Assembly: GCA_022925895.1 (NCBI GenBank)
Contig: JAKSYS010000663.1
Coordinates: forward strand, 1 to 34,289
Length of the DNA stretch: 34,289 nucleotides
DNA from: Fragilaria crotonensis
Taxonomy: Eukaryota > Bacillariophyta > Fragilariophyceae > Fragilariales > Fragilariaceae
Direction of reading: 5' to 3'
This document shows, in pieces, positions 11,376 to 22,300 of this stretch; the first letter of the stretch is position 1; each line of letters starts with the position of its first letter. A program made the position numbers and the translations under genes. The notes beneath the pieces are model-generated. The model saw nothing but the letters and a program-made list of their open reading frames with translations, had not been told where the DNA came from and searched no databases.

Positions 11376-11808
11376 TCCTTGAGTACCGTAGGTTCGATAC
11401 TGTGGTAGTAGATAGCTGTAGCATTCTGTAGATCGGATATTACGTGTTTTTCTTTCATGGGAATTTCTACACCTTCCCATACTATCCGTTGGGTATTGAA
11501 ATTAATTTCGATACCTAATTCTGATAGTAAATCTGCACCGATGATCATGTCATACTGTGCATTCTTGCGCAATGTATGTGTGTCCTCGTGACACACCCAT
11601 TGTACTATCTTTGACGTACTAAACTCGGGTAATTTGAATCTTATTTCCCGTTGCAGTTTTGTTACGAATTGACCACCCATAGTGTGCCATCGTGTATGTG
11701 ATGTTTTGAATACCGTCCAGTTAAGCCCCGTATCGCATCCTTATATAATTGTCGCAGATGCTCCAGTGTCTAGCAAAATGCGAACGATGCCGGGTTTGCC
11801 TGTTCCCA
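11376..11808 (-). pseudogene. Gypsy aspartic protease
   Basis: The minus strand reads LLDTGAS at about 11758-11780, the catalytic Asp-Thr-Gly of retropepsins. It is followed in another frame by the body of the domain with MIIGADLLSELGI (about 11555-11515), corresponding to the conserved Ile/Leu-Gly-x-Asp-hydrophobic flap-distal motif. One frame shift lies between the two motifs, near 11730. The reading then runs straight into the inserted LTR at 11370. The enzyme would cleave the Gag-Pol polyprotein. Confidence 0.75.
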
Positions 11809-13121
11809 TCACTTCGCCCACGACTTCGGTGGTTTTGTGTTTTTGTTTTTTTGTCTCTTACTGCCATGGCCATCTTTGGATGGCAATATCTCACTAGAAA
11901 ATAAACCAAAGTAGATGGAACTTTCGTCACTATCTTCTTTAGTCTCTACTGTGCTAATTGTAGTCTTTGGACTGAACATTTCCACGATTTCTGCATCCGA
12001 ATTCTCGGGTGTAAAGTCGCGGACCTTACGCTTGCCAGACTTCGGGTTGCGTGGAAGACGCTCAAGGATAGCGTTAAGCTGCTCCTGCGTCATCAAGACA
12101 TTTCGGTCAGTAGAACCGACATTTTTCTTACCATTTTTCTGTTTCCCCTTATTCTCAGGGTTAAACCAACAGTCTTTTGTAGTATGATTCGTACGACCGC
12201 AATGCGCACACTTCTTATACTTAGACGACTGTGTTTTGGCCGTTGCCATTTTGTCAGCGGACTTACCGATCCAATTGCCCTTTTTTCGTACCCTCAGGGT
12301 TATCGGTTTTGTCCACCTTACGACGTTTGGCCTCAAGTGCCTGTCTGAGTTCAAGTTTCTCAAAATAATCAACAGTGCCTTGAAAATCGAACTTATAAAG
12401 CTCGATGTTCGCACCAAGAATGACCGCTTGCCATTCTTCAGGCTTCGCCTGGTTGAGAATTTGAATCAAGTCGTCATCAGACAATTTAGACGGTTCAGCC
12501 TTACCTTCTTCCCGTGGAAAATACGGTAAATAATTATTTAGCTCGCGTAAACGCGTAGCAAAGTTACGAACCGTATGACTTCCAAGACGTAGGTAATGCT
12601 GCATGTACACCACCTGCTTCTGGTACGCATGCAAGATTGGGAAGTAAGACTTACCAACTTCCGTCATTACCAGCTGGAAAATCTCATTTGGAGTCTTCCT
12701 CTGTCGTGCGGGACCCGCTACGTTCTCCGTATCGAGTCTACGCCACGTTTGCTGGAATTTGTCTCTTGCACTGCCCTTAAGTAGTGCAAGCGCCATAGAC
12801 GCTTTTGTTCGCCAGACTCGCGGATAGTCACGAATGACCTCCTCGAGCTCTATGCGCCACTTCACCCACGCTTCTGGCGAGGTGTCGTAGTCTCCAAACA
12901 AACGAATTCTCTTTCGATATTTTTGGAGTTCGCATTTCCGGCTTCAATCGGGACGTCGATTTTTTATAGTTGCCCTCATCGTCAGATTTCTCTGTCGATT
13001 TCTTGGGCCTATCGAAATAAATCGACGGCGGATTCAACGCGAGGTTCGACTGACGGAATGCGACATGTTCCGCAGACGAATTTTCAGACGCTTTGCGCTT
13101 ACCTTTATTTTTGTTCGTCAT
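11809..13121 (-). pseudogene. Gypsy gag: capsid region and CCHC nucleocapsid knuckle
   Basis: The start is ATG at 13121. A basic, Ser-rich N-terminus (to about 12890) passes by a frame shift into a retrotransposon-gag capsid-like domain containing WVKWRIELEEVIRDYP and SARDKFQQTWRRL (about 12895-12730). A second shift near 12280 leads to the zinc knuckle CAHCGRTNHTTKDC, an exact C-x2-C-x4-H-x4-C at 12169-12210. An acidic linker follows, up to the protease. Gag assembles the particle and packages RNA. The combination of gag fold, CCHC and position next to the LTR makes the assignment firm, and two one-base shifts separate the pieces. Confidence 0.82.
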
Positions 13122-13155
13122 GGTGATGTACTGACCACTGGGAGTGAATTCACTG

Positions 13156-13540
13156 TGCCCTACGCGCGAAGTAATCAGTTTTATTTTTGGTGGCTAATTT
13201 GTAGCTAGTTTTAAAGGGGTTAATAGTTGCACCTTATTAAAAGTTATGAGACTAGTTTAAAGGCAAGAGAGCAGTCCCATTCTTGGTGGGATTGGACTGT
13301 TCTCTTTCATTCATCTAGGAGACTCAGTGAGTTTCCAAGAGATGTCAAACAGTTCTCATTCTACTGTTGTACGGTTGTACTGTTGTACAGGATCAGTGTT
13401 CTATTGTTGCACTGTACTATGGTATTACTAGTCTACCGGTATATCCAAGTACTACACATGGCCATTGTATTGTAGTACTGGATACTAGTAATATAGTATA
13501 CTGTATCGCACTACGCTAAGGGCACGTGCGGTGTACTGCA
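13156..13540 (-). repeat. 5' LTR of the gypsy element (385 bp)
   Basis: It starts TGCCCTACGCG and ends GTGTACTGCA on the plus strand, the canonical TG...CA. By eye it is about 97% identical to the copy at 10987-11370. It lies directly upstream of gag in the minus orientation. The flanking five bases differ on the two sides (CACTG and CAACA), as expected if one side is internal element sequence. It contains the same GTAC-rich stretches and hairpins as the other copy. Confidence 0.85.
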
Positions 13541-14172
13541 CAACATCAGCCATTTCAGCTTTTATTGGGGTCAATGAATCATATCTATTAAATATTGTGG
13601 TCACTTGGATTGTGTCACAAAATATACAATTGTATCTGCCAGCAGGAATGGAATCTCCGTACTTCTTTTGTTTTGTGATGACTTTTGGATTCCAGAGGGA
13701 TGGCCAAAGGCAAAGTCAACGATACAATCATTTATGACAAAGGTGTGAATTTAATGAGGAAGAGGAGAATGCAAAGAGATCATGGTTGTATTCACACAGT
13801 AGTAGTGATCATAAGCTTGCATGTATGTATGTTTGATCTTGCGTATCCGCAAAGACACAAGGGGTTGCAACTAGAAAGGGTTACTACTAGGTCGCGTTTT
13901 AGATGTATATGACAATAGAGAGTTGCCAGCCACATCCAGATGTGAAGATTGGTGCTGTTCTATGTGGTGGCGGTCCATGTGTTTACAAGGAGACAAATCC
14001 AGCTTTCGAAGCCGCAACAACGCTGATGGACTCGTTTGGTCTGAGCCACATTGTGAGGAAGAGGCTCCCTGATTCAGCTTGCCTTGTGCTTGGTAAGACA
14101 TTGATGTGGATGATCACTTTGCCTTATGCTGATGATCATGTCCCTGTGGAAGTTAAGGATAAGTTGCTTTAA
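13541..14172 (+). pseudogene. Degenerate coding DNA, possibly N-terminal part of a Crypton/GCR1_C-type repeat protein
   Basis: Overlapping plus-strand frames look protein-like but change frame repeatedly: 13531-13737 (hydrophobic, YLPAGMESPYFF), 13685-13912 and 13903-14172 (89 codons with IGAVLCGGGPCVYKETNP and VLGKTLMWMI). I do not firmly recognise the family. The last piece resembles the N-terminal domain of diatom repeat proteins that end in a GCR1_C-like domain, and such a domain does follow at 14506. This link is inference. No LTR, TSD or terminal repeat is seen around it apart from the gypsy LTR that abuts its left end. Confidence 0.3.
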
Positions 14173-14505
14173 AATTGGGCTCACATTTGCGGTGGCAGCA
14201 ATTCGGAGGTGGATGCGGAACAAAGTGCGATAGATAACAGTCCTTTGCAAAACTGGCGGTTGTGGTGTTGAGAGATATTTCAGACAGTATTCATTGATAC
14301 AATTGGGGAGTTGGAGCAGGGTTGAGAAGGTGTTGCGGAGGTAATAGAGCTTTTGGTATGCAGGGATTGCATGAAAACTTTCGAAATCAGTTCTTAATGG
14401 AAATGTAATCATGTCTATTGGCAGCCAGACAAGACAATAGTGAAATGAAGAGTTATTGCTGGCCACTGGATTAAAAAAGTATGGAATGATATTTTGGGAT
14501 TGTGA
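14173..14505 (+). other. Linker between two degenerate coding pieces, Asn/Gln-rich readings
   Basis: There is no open frame longer than a few dozen codons on the plus strand. Several short readings (for example FGGGCG-like, then NFRNQF and later QQQNQGG just beyond) hint that this is the broken middle of the protein whose ends lie at 13903-14172 and 14506-14880. The evidence is weak. A 130-codon frame on the minus strand here resembles nothing known. Confidence 0.25.
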
Positions 14506-14880
14506 ATGGAAATGTTCAACAACTCATCATGCAACCAACAAGAAACGCGACAGTTCAGTGACAGCGGTGACAAATCAACAACAGAACCAAGGGGGTTGGC
14601 AGCCCAGCGTGCAGGGGGCAACTGTGTAATGGTGCTTGCAACCTCATACGAATGTCCCGGAGTCTTATGGCCCTATACTGAGCGCAGTTTCTCCAAGCAC
14701 AAAATTGTGTGGGACTTGATAAGTGGCCATGCCAGACAAGGCCACACAGCAGCTGATTTGGTCATAGATAGAATCTATGCAGTGTATGGAGGGCAAACTA
14801 GTGTGAGCAACATCATCAACGGATTGAAACAAGATTTAAAAAATGGTACGACGAACCCAAACCTTGTCATTATTTATTAG
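14506..14880 (+). pseudogene. GCR1_C-like domain ORF, probable C-terminus of a mobile-element protein
   Basis: A 124-codon frame. Residues about 62-118 read SKHKIVWDLISGHARQGH then DRIYAVYGGQTSVSNII, the pattern of the GCR1_C domain (Arg/Lys-rich start, Trp-Asp, Gly-His, aliphatic-Asp-Arg-Ile-Tyr, Tyr-Gly, Ser-Val-Thr/Ser-x-Ile-Ile). This domain ends many diatom repeat proteins and Crypton-like tyrosine recombinases, where it is thought to bind DNA. The N-terminal 55 residues are low complexity and the true start is uncertain. No recombinase catalytic Arg/His/Tyr set is recognisable upstream, so I call it a relic. Confidence 0.4.
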
Positions 14881-15386
14881 CATAAACAAGTCGCTCGTGA
14901 TTGTCTCGTACCCGAGTACTCCTTTACTGTGCAGACACCGTTCCCTGGGAGCTCGGAGCGGTATGTCATACTGTCATACTACTATGTCACATATTTTTCC
15001 AAGTCCAGGTGTAAGATGGAAAAGCAACAGTACCGTACTACAGTAGATTCAATAGTACAACGGTAGTAGTGTACCAGGCAGCTGTACTCAAGTACCAGTA
15101 CAGTACCGTACACAGAGACCATACACACAGTGCCATTACCAAGGTATGCGCTCTAGGTAGTACTGGTACTAGTACCAGGGTACGAGTACTCAAGACCCCA
15201 GACATCACGTTGAAATGGATCTTGAGACGTCATCCCGTCGGTCAGTTCATTGTTGATCTGTGTGGATTGCCAAGTTCATGGGCTCACATCATGACGGTCC
15301 TACTGCCACCTGACATACTACCGGGCACAATTTAAGCGAGTTTATCAAGATCATACGAATAAGTCAAAGCGAATCTATCCAAGACA
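14881..15386. promoter_or_regulatory. 5' region of the aquaporin gene with a GTAC-rich island
   Basis: About 500 bp without a gene. From roughly 15030 to 15190 the sequence is dominated by GTAC, AGTAC and TACCAG words (for example AGTACCAGTACAGTACCGTAC at 15091 on), many of them palindromic. A less biased segment of about 180 bp precedes the ATG at 15387. No convincing TATA box is seen. Similar islands lie in the other 5' intergenic regions of this window. Confidence 0.4.
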
Positions 15387-16247
15387 ATGATCAGAACACT
15401 CGTTGAGACTCTCTCTCAGCTCACCAAAGATGTCTTCAACTACATCCCTCCTGGTGTCTTTGTGGCGTTCGCAGCCGCCTTCCTCGTAGAAGGAAAATAC
15501 TTCAAGCAGTTCCGTCAGGAATTCGTCGGTACCTTTCTCATGATTGCGTGCACCTTTTCGGCTGGAAAGTGGGTGGGAAAGGACAGTATTGAAGTTGCTT
15601 GGACCGCTCATTTTCTAGGTGTCATCGCTGCGGATTACTTCGGCGGTGGACCTCACGTCAATCCAGCTGTCACCCTCAGCATGTTCTGCCTGGGAAAGGC
15701 GTCCTACACTGAAGCTTACATTCGAGTGGCAGCGCAGATGGCTGGAGGATTGCTTGCCTTTCCCATCTATCACGCCATTTCAGATTTCATGGGTTGGACC
15801 TCATTTGGCGGACCCGAGTTCAAAATGTATGGTGATCATCCAGTGGAAGCATTCTTATCAGAATTTGGGGCTATGTTCTTTCTCATGATCCTTATCTATG
15901 TTGTCAACTGGGAGATGAACTTTGGCACTTATCACTACTGGATCAAACAGAGTCTGACGGCAATCGGAATCAGAGCTCTCATTGAACTTTTCCCAACCGC
16001 CGGTCCCGCCATGAACCCCATGCTCGCCACAGCATGGAACGTGTTCGGGGTTGGAACCTCCTTTGAATTCCCAAGTGACATGGATCACTACATTGTGTAC
16101 TGGTTGGCTCCTGGATTGTCTTCCATTTTGGCCAGCATTGTGTACGTCGTTTACGCAGGAGGGACGGTCTTTGGTGCCAAGATCCCGCTTGGACCTTTGA
16201 AGAAGCAAACGCCCGCTCGTGAGAAGACAAAGAAGAAGAAGAATTGA
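15387..16247 (+). CDS. Aquaporin-family channel, SIP-like (NPA/NPM), probable ER membrane
   Basis: An intact 286-codon single-exon gene. It has the MIP two-hemipore plan: the first Asn-Pro-Ala loop is GGGPHVNPAVT (NPA at residues 92-94) and the second is GPAMNPMLATAW (NPM at 210-212). The Arg that normally follows the second motif and forms the selectivity filter is Leu213. The context GPAMNP plus a following HYIVYWLAPGLSSILAS resembles plant SIP aquaporins, which are intracellular. The C-terminus REKTKKKKN carries lysines at -3 and -4, a dilysine ER-retrieval signal. Hydrophobic segments lie at about 22-34, 46-58, 72-86, 113-130, 157-175, 187-202 and 235-256. Substrate (water or a small neutral solute) is not deducible. 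It is the only long host gene here without a frame break. It ends 65 bp from the stop of the convergent minus-strand gene. Confidence 0.9.
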   Translation: MIRTLVETLSQLTKDVFNYIPPGVFVAFAAAFLVEGKYFKQFRQEFVGTFLMIACTFSAGKWVGKDSIEVAWTAHFLGVIAADYFGGGPHVNPAVTLSMFCLGKASYTEAYIRVAAQMAGGLLAFPIYHAISDFMGWTSFGGPEFKMYGDHPVEAFLSEFGAMFFLMILIYVVNWEMNFGTYHYWIKQSLTAIGIRALIELFPTAGPAMNPMLATAWNVFGVGTSFEFPSDMDHYIVYWLAPGLSSILASIVYVVYAGGTVFGAKIPLGPLKKQTPAREKTKKKKN

Positions 16248-16311
16248 TGAGGGAATAGAGGGTGCATCTTATAGTAGTATACGAACAACGATTGCCGAAT
16301 TTAGTTGTAGT

Positions 16312-19300
16312 TTAGCTCAAGGATCTTCGAGTTCGAAGACGTTTTGTCCGTTGTGCTGCCTCGGCGCCTTCGCCCCCCAGACCAATAGATGTCTCGGTCG
16401 TGGTACGTCGCGCTCGTTCTCGCTTCTGTGGCGTCGTCCGCGTTTCAACGACAGCTGGCGAGTTTTGGACGCGAGACTTTTCTCCTGATTTGGATAACAC
16501 TTCAGTCGATGCAACCAGTGTTTCAGTCTTGCGGGGTCGTCCCCTGCGACGTCTTTGAGCCCCGTCGAACCCATGCGAAGTAATCGCCACGTCATCCACT
16601 TGTCCAGTGTCGTAGCCATCAGATTTGGCATCGTTGTCGATGGCAGGCACCGCTTGTATTGCAGCCAGCATTTCAGCCTTGCGGGGCCGTCCCCTACGAC
16701 GTTTTTGAACCCCTTCGACCTCACAAGAAGTCTTCGCCACGTCATCCGCTTGTCCAGTTTCGTCACAATCAGAATTGGCATTACCAGGTTTCGAGTGGGC
16801 CACAGCAAGTTGCTGAGATGTTAATGTAGCAGGCTCTTCACCGTCGTCGAACTGCACAGTCCACTGTTCTGGACCAACTGACTTGACGATTGTGCCGAGT
16901 TTCCCTTCGTATATCCTCGATTTCGACACAACTCGTACGCCAGCTTTGAAATCCATGTGAGCATTGGCACTCGAAGCGACAGCATCTCGTTCAGAATCCG
17001 CGATGTAAGCTAATTGCTGGGACGTAAAGGTTCCACGATCTACACCATCATCAAACTTCAATTCCCATGTGTGGTTGCCACAGGACCTGATAATCGTGGC
17101 AAGTTTGCCTTGGTAGACTCTCTTTTTCGGCAAGACTCGCACGCCCACTTTGAACTCTTTCTTTACGCCATCCGCGGTGTCGACGTCCAGCGATGGTAAG
17201 ATTTGATTGTCGTCGAGGACGCACAATTGTTGAGTCTTGAACAGTCCGCGGTCGACTCCATCGTCAAATTTAAGTTCCCATTTATGCCTCCCGGCTGATC
17301 TTACAATCGTTGCGCCTTTGAATTTGTAGATGTTTTTCTTGGGCACGACTCGGACGCCTGCTTTGAATTCGACGCTCTGCCCTCTGTTTGAAGAACGCGT
17401 GTGGTTGTCGTCGTCGTTGTCTTCGACGGCAGTCTCTACCTGACTCGACGCCCCTGCATCAGCAAAAGTTAATTGCAAGGACTTGAATGTACCGCGATCT
17501 ATTCCATCATCAAACTTAACTTCCCAAGTGAATTTGGAAACCTCCTTTACTATCGTTCCGATCTTGTCACGCCATTTTCCCTTCCTGGGAAAACGCGTAC
17601 ACCCTCATGAAGATGAATCACGTTCGCTGCTGGTGAGGGTTCAACAAACTCGTCGAAACCATCTGCCACATCTTCCAAGTACGACAGTTGCTGAGACTTA
17701 AACGGTGCGCGCTTTCTCCCATCGTCAAATCGTACTTCCCAAGTGTGTCGATCGATTGATCGAACGATTGTTCCAGTTTTGCCCTGACGCCTTAGCTTCT
17801 TCGGTACAACTCGAACGCCAGGCTTAAATGATCGAAAGCCTGGCTTGAATTCAACTTTACCAGCTGGGCGAGGCGGTGAATTTGTCTCATTCAATGAAGC
17901 AGAGGACCTCGCTGATTCACTTTTCACAACTGAATAATCCGCTGAACCACCTTGAGTTGAAGTCCTTCCTCGCTTGCGAGGAGTCTCCTCATCACTATGG
18001 ATAGCCTTCCTCTTCCGCGGTGGTTTAATGAATATGAGAACTTCTCGGAGCTCGCCTTCGTCCATGTCTTCTTCATCGCCATCTTCGTATCTGATTTTGT
18101 AGAACGGGTAGTCTTCACAAGGAAGCGCCTTAACCACGCCAAGAAAACGCCCATTCTCTCCGAAATCCTTGGAAACCTTTGACCCTATCCCAATTGCTTG
18201 GGGTTCATCGCCTTTTTCAGAGACTTGTGGGTGTTCTTCATCTGATCTTTCAGACGCAATGACACTTGTTCTCCGAAGCATCGTGGTCGTCGACATTTTT
18301 CCTGCAATCACATTATCCTCATTTGTCTCTTGTTCACGGTCATGAACCGACTCTTTTTCGTTAGCTACATTTTCAGTGATTTTGTCTTGTTGCTCCTCTT
18401 TTTTATCATCTTTCTTTCTGTTCCTTGCCGGATTTTGCGCAAGCCGATAATCCCGCAGTTCACAGAGGAGAGTGTCCAGTTCACTTTGCATGTCCTCTAG
18501 TGGGAGATTTAGTTTTTTCTTGTCGTCGTTGTCTAGCGTCTGATTCAAAGCATCGGAGGCTGTATCCTCTGGCCCCTTACCCTTCCTAGCTTCTCCAGAA
18601 ATTCCAGTTTTCCTCCAAAACCTGTCGCGGCATCCTCTTCTCCGTGCTGTCGTTTACTGAGAAAGCTTGGCTCCCCTTACACAACTCACCAGATCGAGCT
18701 CGCGCGTCGTCCAGAGGAATCATGACTGCTTTCATCTGTCCGGGTACCTCTGTTTTCTCATCTAATTTCGATTCCTTGGTGTCTGAAGCATTGCACTTCG
18801 AACAGAACCAGTCACCTTCCGGCACACGGTCGGATCCTGCGCAAGGTGCATGCATGACAACGGGGCATTTTCGCAACAGATGACGTCACCGCTCAAGCCA
18901 CAAATTGAACAATAGTTGTAGTGACCATCCGCTGGGTCGATAGGGAAGGAATTGCGGATAAATTCGTCGGACAATCGAGGTGGGAGTTCCGCAGCTTTCT
19001 TTGTGGCAAGCAGCGTTTCCGCAAGAAGCAATGCCCTAGAGGCTGAAGCAAGTAACCGCAGCGCTTGCGTATCTTTGGCAGCATCTTCCTCCGCCTTTGC
19101 TGCATCATGTTGCAAAGATGCTTCGGATTTGCTTGCCAGGTCGCTTGGTGGTTCTTCGGAGACGTGGACTGCTTGAGGCTGCGCTTCGGAGGAACTCGGG
19201 GTGGAGGATTACCGTATCTCAATGTGTAGAAGGCCCTCAATCCCACCAACGCCGGTCATGATATCATCCCAGTTGAAATCTTGGTTTAAGTGACCTCTCT

Positions 19301-22300
19301 GAACTCTGCATGCCAACATGGAACGCCGGGAGACTTGGCAACGGCCACACGCATTCATACGTCCAGGTTTGCCAAAGAAGCAACGAACAAGGCCATCCAG
19401 GTTGGCATAATCTTGATGTGAGAACACAATCGGCGGCAGATCATCATTTTGTCGACCAACGACAAACTGCTGACAATCTTGATTTTCACCGAAGGGTACA
19501 CATTACCCTCCTGGTTGCCAGATACATTTGCTCCCGAAGAGACTTCGCCCTACCCCGATTGAAACCTGGGTCACGGGGTAGAGCTGTCAGTATTAGGGAC
19601 AGCTTTTGACGTGCCGCCATAAAGCGATGGTGCTGCGCTGAAGGTTCCTGACGTCTAGGGGTCGCTCCTTTCTTTGGAGATGTTCCAAAGATGCACTCAA
19701 AGAATCTTGTCGCCGACACCGACGCCAACGCCATTGCGTACAGGCTTCGAACCAACAGGACGCTCCGAACTCGACCATCTTCGTAGCTTCCTGGGAAAAT
19801 CCGTCGAGTGCTCCGTCATTAACGGGCGTCTTTCCTTCCTTTTTGAACGTGAAGTCTTCATCATGCCTAACTTAACCAAGGACTTGGTAAATTTCTTCAA
19901 AGAAAACAAGGACCGAATTTGCTACTGGACTGTTTTGATAAGACGAGAAGAACGGAGTTTACATACGCCTCCTGCATGTCATCAACGAGTCCCATCTTCT
20001 GCCTGTAGTAGCCGTTTCGAAGGCGTTGTTGAATAAGCTCGAGGGAGAGCTTGGGTGACGGGCACATACTTTCTTCAAATGATATTCCAGGTTCTTTCTT
20101 CTCTCGACCTTTGACCGTGCTCGATTTGGACGCAGAAGGACCCTTCGAGTAAGGAGGAATGTAATGTATCTCCGCAAGGGCTGTGAAAGACTTCTCCTGC
20201 TCTTCTAGATTTTCGGACTTCTATTCTGTGCTACTGCTCGGTTACTTGCTCTGTCGATGTCTCCGATTGCATCGTTTCCGAACAGATACTCGAATGTAGG
20301 TAACGCTTTCAATGATGTCTTACTCGGAGGGCGCCAGCCCTCCTTCACGCTCATGATGTTGAGGTTTTCCGGAACGAAATCACTCGGGATTCCAGCAAGG
20401 CATCTTCGTTTCAAGGCGTTAAAGCATCTGTTTATTGCGGAAACAGTATCGCGGTCAAGTCCACTCGGAGGAGAGAAGAAAGATTGTGAATCGATAGAGA
20501 CCTTGCCGGGAAGCAGCACTGAGTGTCGTGAGAATGACTCTGCTTGTGGAGAACGATACAACCATGCGGGGAGAAGAAATCCAAATGATGATTGGCACCC
20601 GCAAGAAGGACAAATGCAATCATCTGGCGCTCCAGATGGATTTGATAACATGCAGGGCCTCCAATACACCATATGAGTCTGCTGCCCGCGGGACCACGGG
20701 TAGTCGAAGCAAATACCCAGGGACAGCAAAGGTGAACGCACGTCAAACGTATCGTTCTCCACGTCCCTCTTCGACGGGCTCCGAGGAAACACACGTCTCA
20801 CCTGCGGACAAGTCGAAACTGGTGTCAGCTCTGAATTATATGTTTGAACCATTCACAGACAGACGGAAACTTACCCACACAATCCTCCCGACAAGAAGCT
20901 GAGAGTGGATCGAATCTGCGAGGGACTCATCAAGATCAGTGGCATTGTTAGTCTCAGCTTCTAGCTTGTCATTAAGGGCGGCCTCAGCAGTTCTCCCAGG
21001 TACTGGGCTTGAAACGACGTCCATGCGCACTGTTGTTTGAGACGATTTTTCGTCTAGTCTGATTTCTGCCACCGGGCGATGAGCCCGTGGTCTACCTGAG
21101 GCCGACAGCCTTGATGAATCGCCACCAGGCAAACGTACTTTCTCCACAACATCAAGCTGACTTGCTACGTTATGTCCCATGATAGGCGCCGTTGTTTCCA
21201 CGATCGTAGGTGCACGCCCAGCAGGAGGGACGGTTGCATCAGAGATCGCAGTCCCTGACTGCAGCACAAATTGTGGTAGATTGCACTGCTCGGTGAGCAG
21301 CGACTCCTGGTGGCCTTTGATGAATTCAGAGTGCAAGAGCCGAGTACAGAACTGCGTCCCCACTTTGCGGTACCCATGCTGTACTGTTCGCGACCGATGT
21401 CTGCGTAGAGTCAGCGCTTAAGCTCCAACTTCTGTCGCGATCAATACGCTCAATCCAACTTCGATTTAATGCCACCGTATACGGTCCTTGCATTGTCTGA
21501 ACATCTGCAAAATGGGAGGACCGTCGGGATTTTGGGAGTTTGCCCTCCGCGAAATGCCCAATTGAAGGATTCGACTGAATGCAAGCGGCAGCGTTGTATT
21601 GAAGGGCAATCTTCCTCCTCCTCTCTTCGTCGGCCTTCTCTCTCGCCGCCTGCTCTTTCTGATGGCGGCTGACCACCTGATCGATCAGTTTTGTGGCATC
21701 AGCTATGACTCGAAAGCCTTGCAGAACAATATCCGAGTCGGCGCTATTGTAAAGCAGACAATTGTCGAGGATGGACCCAACATCATTTAGCAGAGAATCC
21801 AGTGTTCTGTAGTAGGAGTAGGCCCTCTCCTGACCATGCACTTTCCGATGTGACAAACGACGCATAATCTTCTGGAAGCACATTCCTTGTGGAACGGCAC
21901 AACTATAGGAAGGCGCCAAATCATCCGTCACCGAATCCCAGAAAACATATGATTCCTCGTTTCGCTTCGCGAAGTCTTCCAGTGAGCACTCAATCTTCGC
22001 CCTTAGAGCTTCATCAATATAGTACATAAGGCCGTTCCCGGCAAGAATGTGACTTGTAAGTGCAGCATACGCCCCACCTGATGGTGTCAATAGGGTGGAA
22101 GATTCTACGTCCCAAGGTGACACACTGACGTAACGTCCGCCTTCTAACATAACCGATACACCTTTCCAAAGCGGTAAAGTTTCCCTGATAAGAGTGATCA
22201 GGCAACCTTCTACCTCATTCTTGGTGAGAGCAGCAGTTGTCGATGCCGAACTGGATGTCCTCGTTGCCATGGTGTCAATCACAATCCCGGCCTCAGCAAG

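Larger units (their letters stand above)
9080..13540 (-). mobile_element. Ty3/gypsy LTR retrotransposon, truncated, with a solo LTR inserted in pol
   Basis: Reading leftward on the minus strand there is a 5' LTR (13540-13156), gag with a CCHC knuckle, an aspartic protease with DTGAS, then RT (YLDD), RNase H and the HHCC zinc domain of integrase. The order PR-RT-RH-IN identifies Ty3/gypsy rather than copia. Similarity stops just after the HHCC domain, so the integrase DDE core and the 3' LTR are missing. A 384-bp LTR of the same family interrupts pol between protease and RT. Several single-base shifts occur in gag and pol. No clear primer-binding site directly follows the 5' LTR, and only about 35 bp separate it from the gag ATG at 13121. 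Confidence 0.88.

Noticed and set aside
13123-13155. A primer-binding site next to the 5' LTR
   Set aside because: No run complementary to a tRNA 3' end directly after the LTR could be recognised. A TGG-containing stretch begins only about 20 bases in.
10987-13540. The two direct repeats as the two LTRs of one small gag-only element
   Set aside because: The five bases outside 10987 and 13540 do not match, whereas CTGCT flanks 10987-11370 on both sides. The pol frame is also in phase across the inner repeat. A solo LTR insertion fits better.
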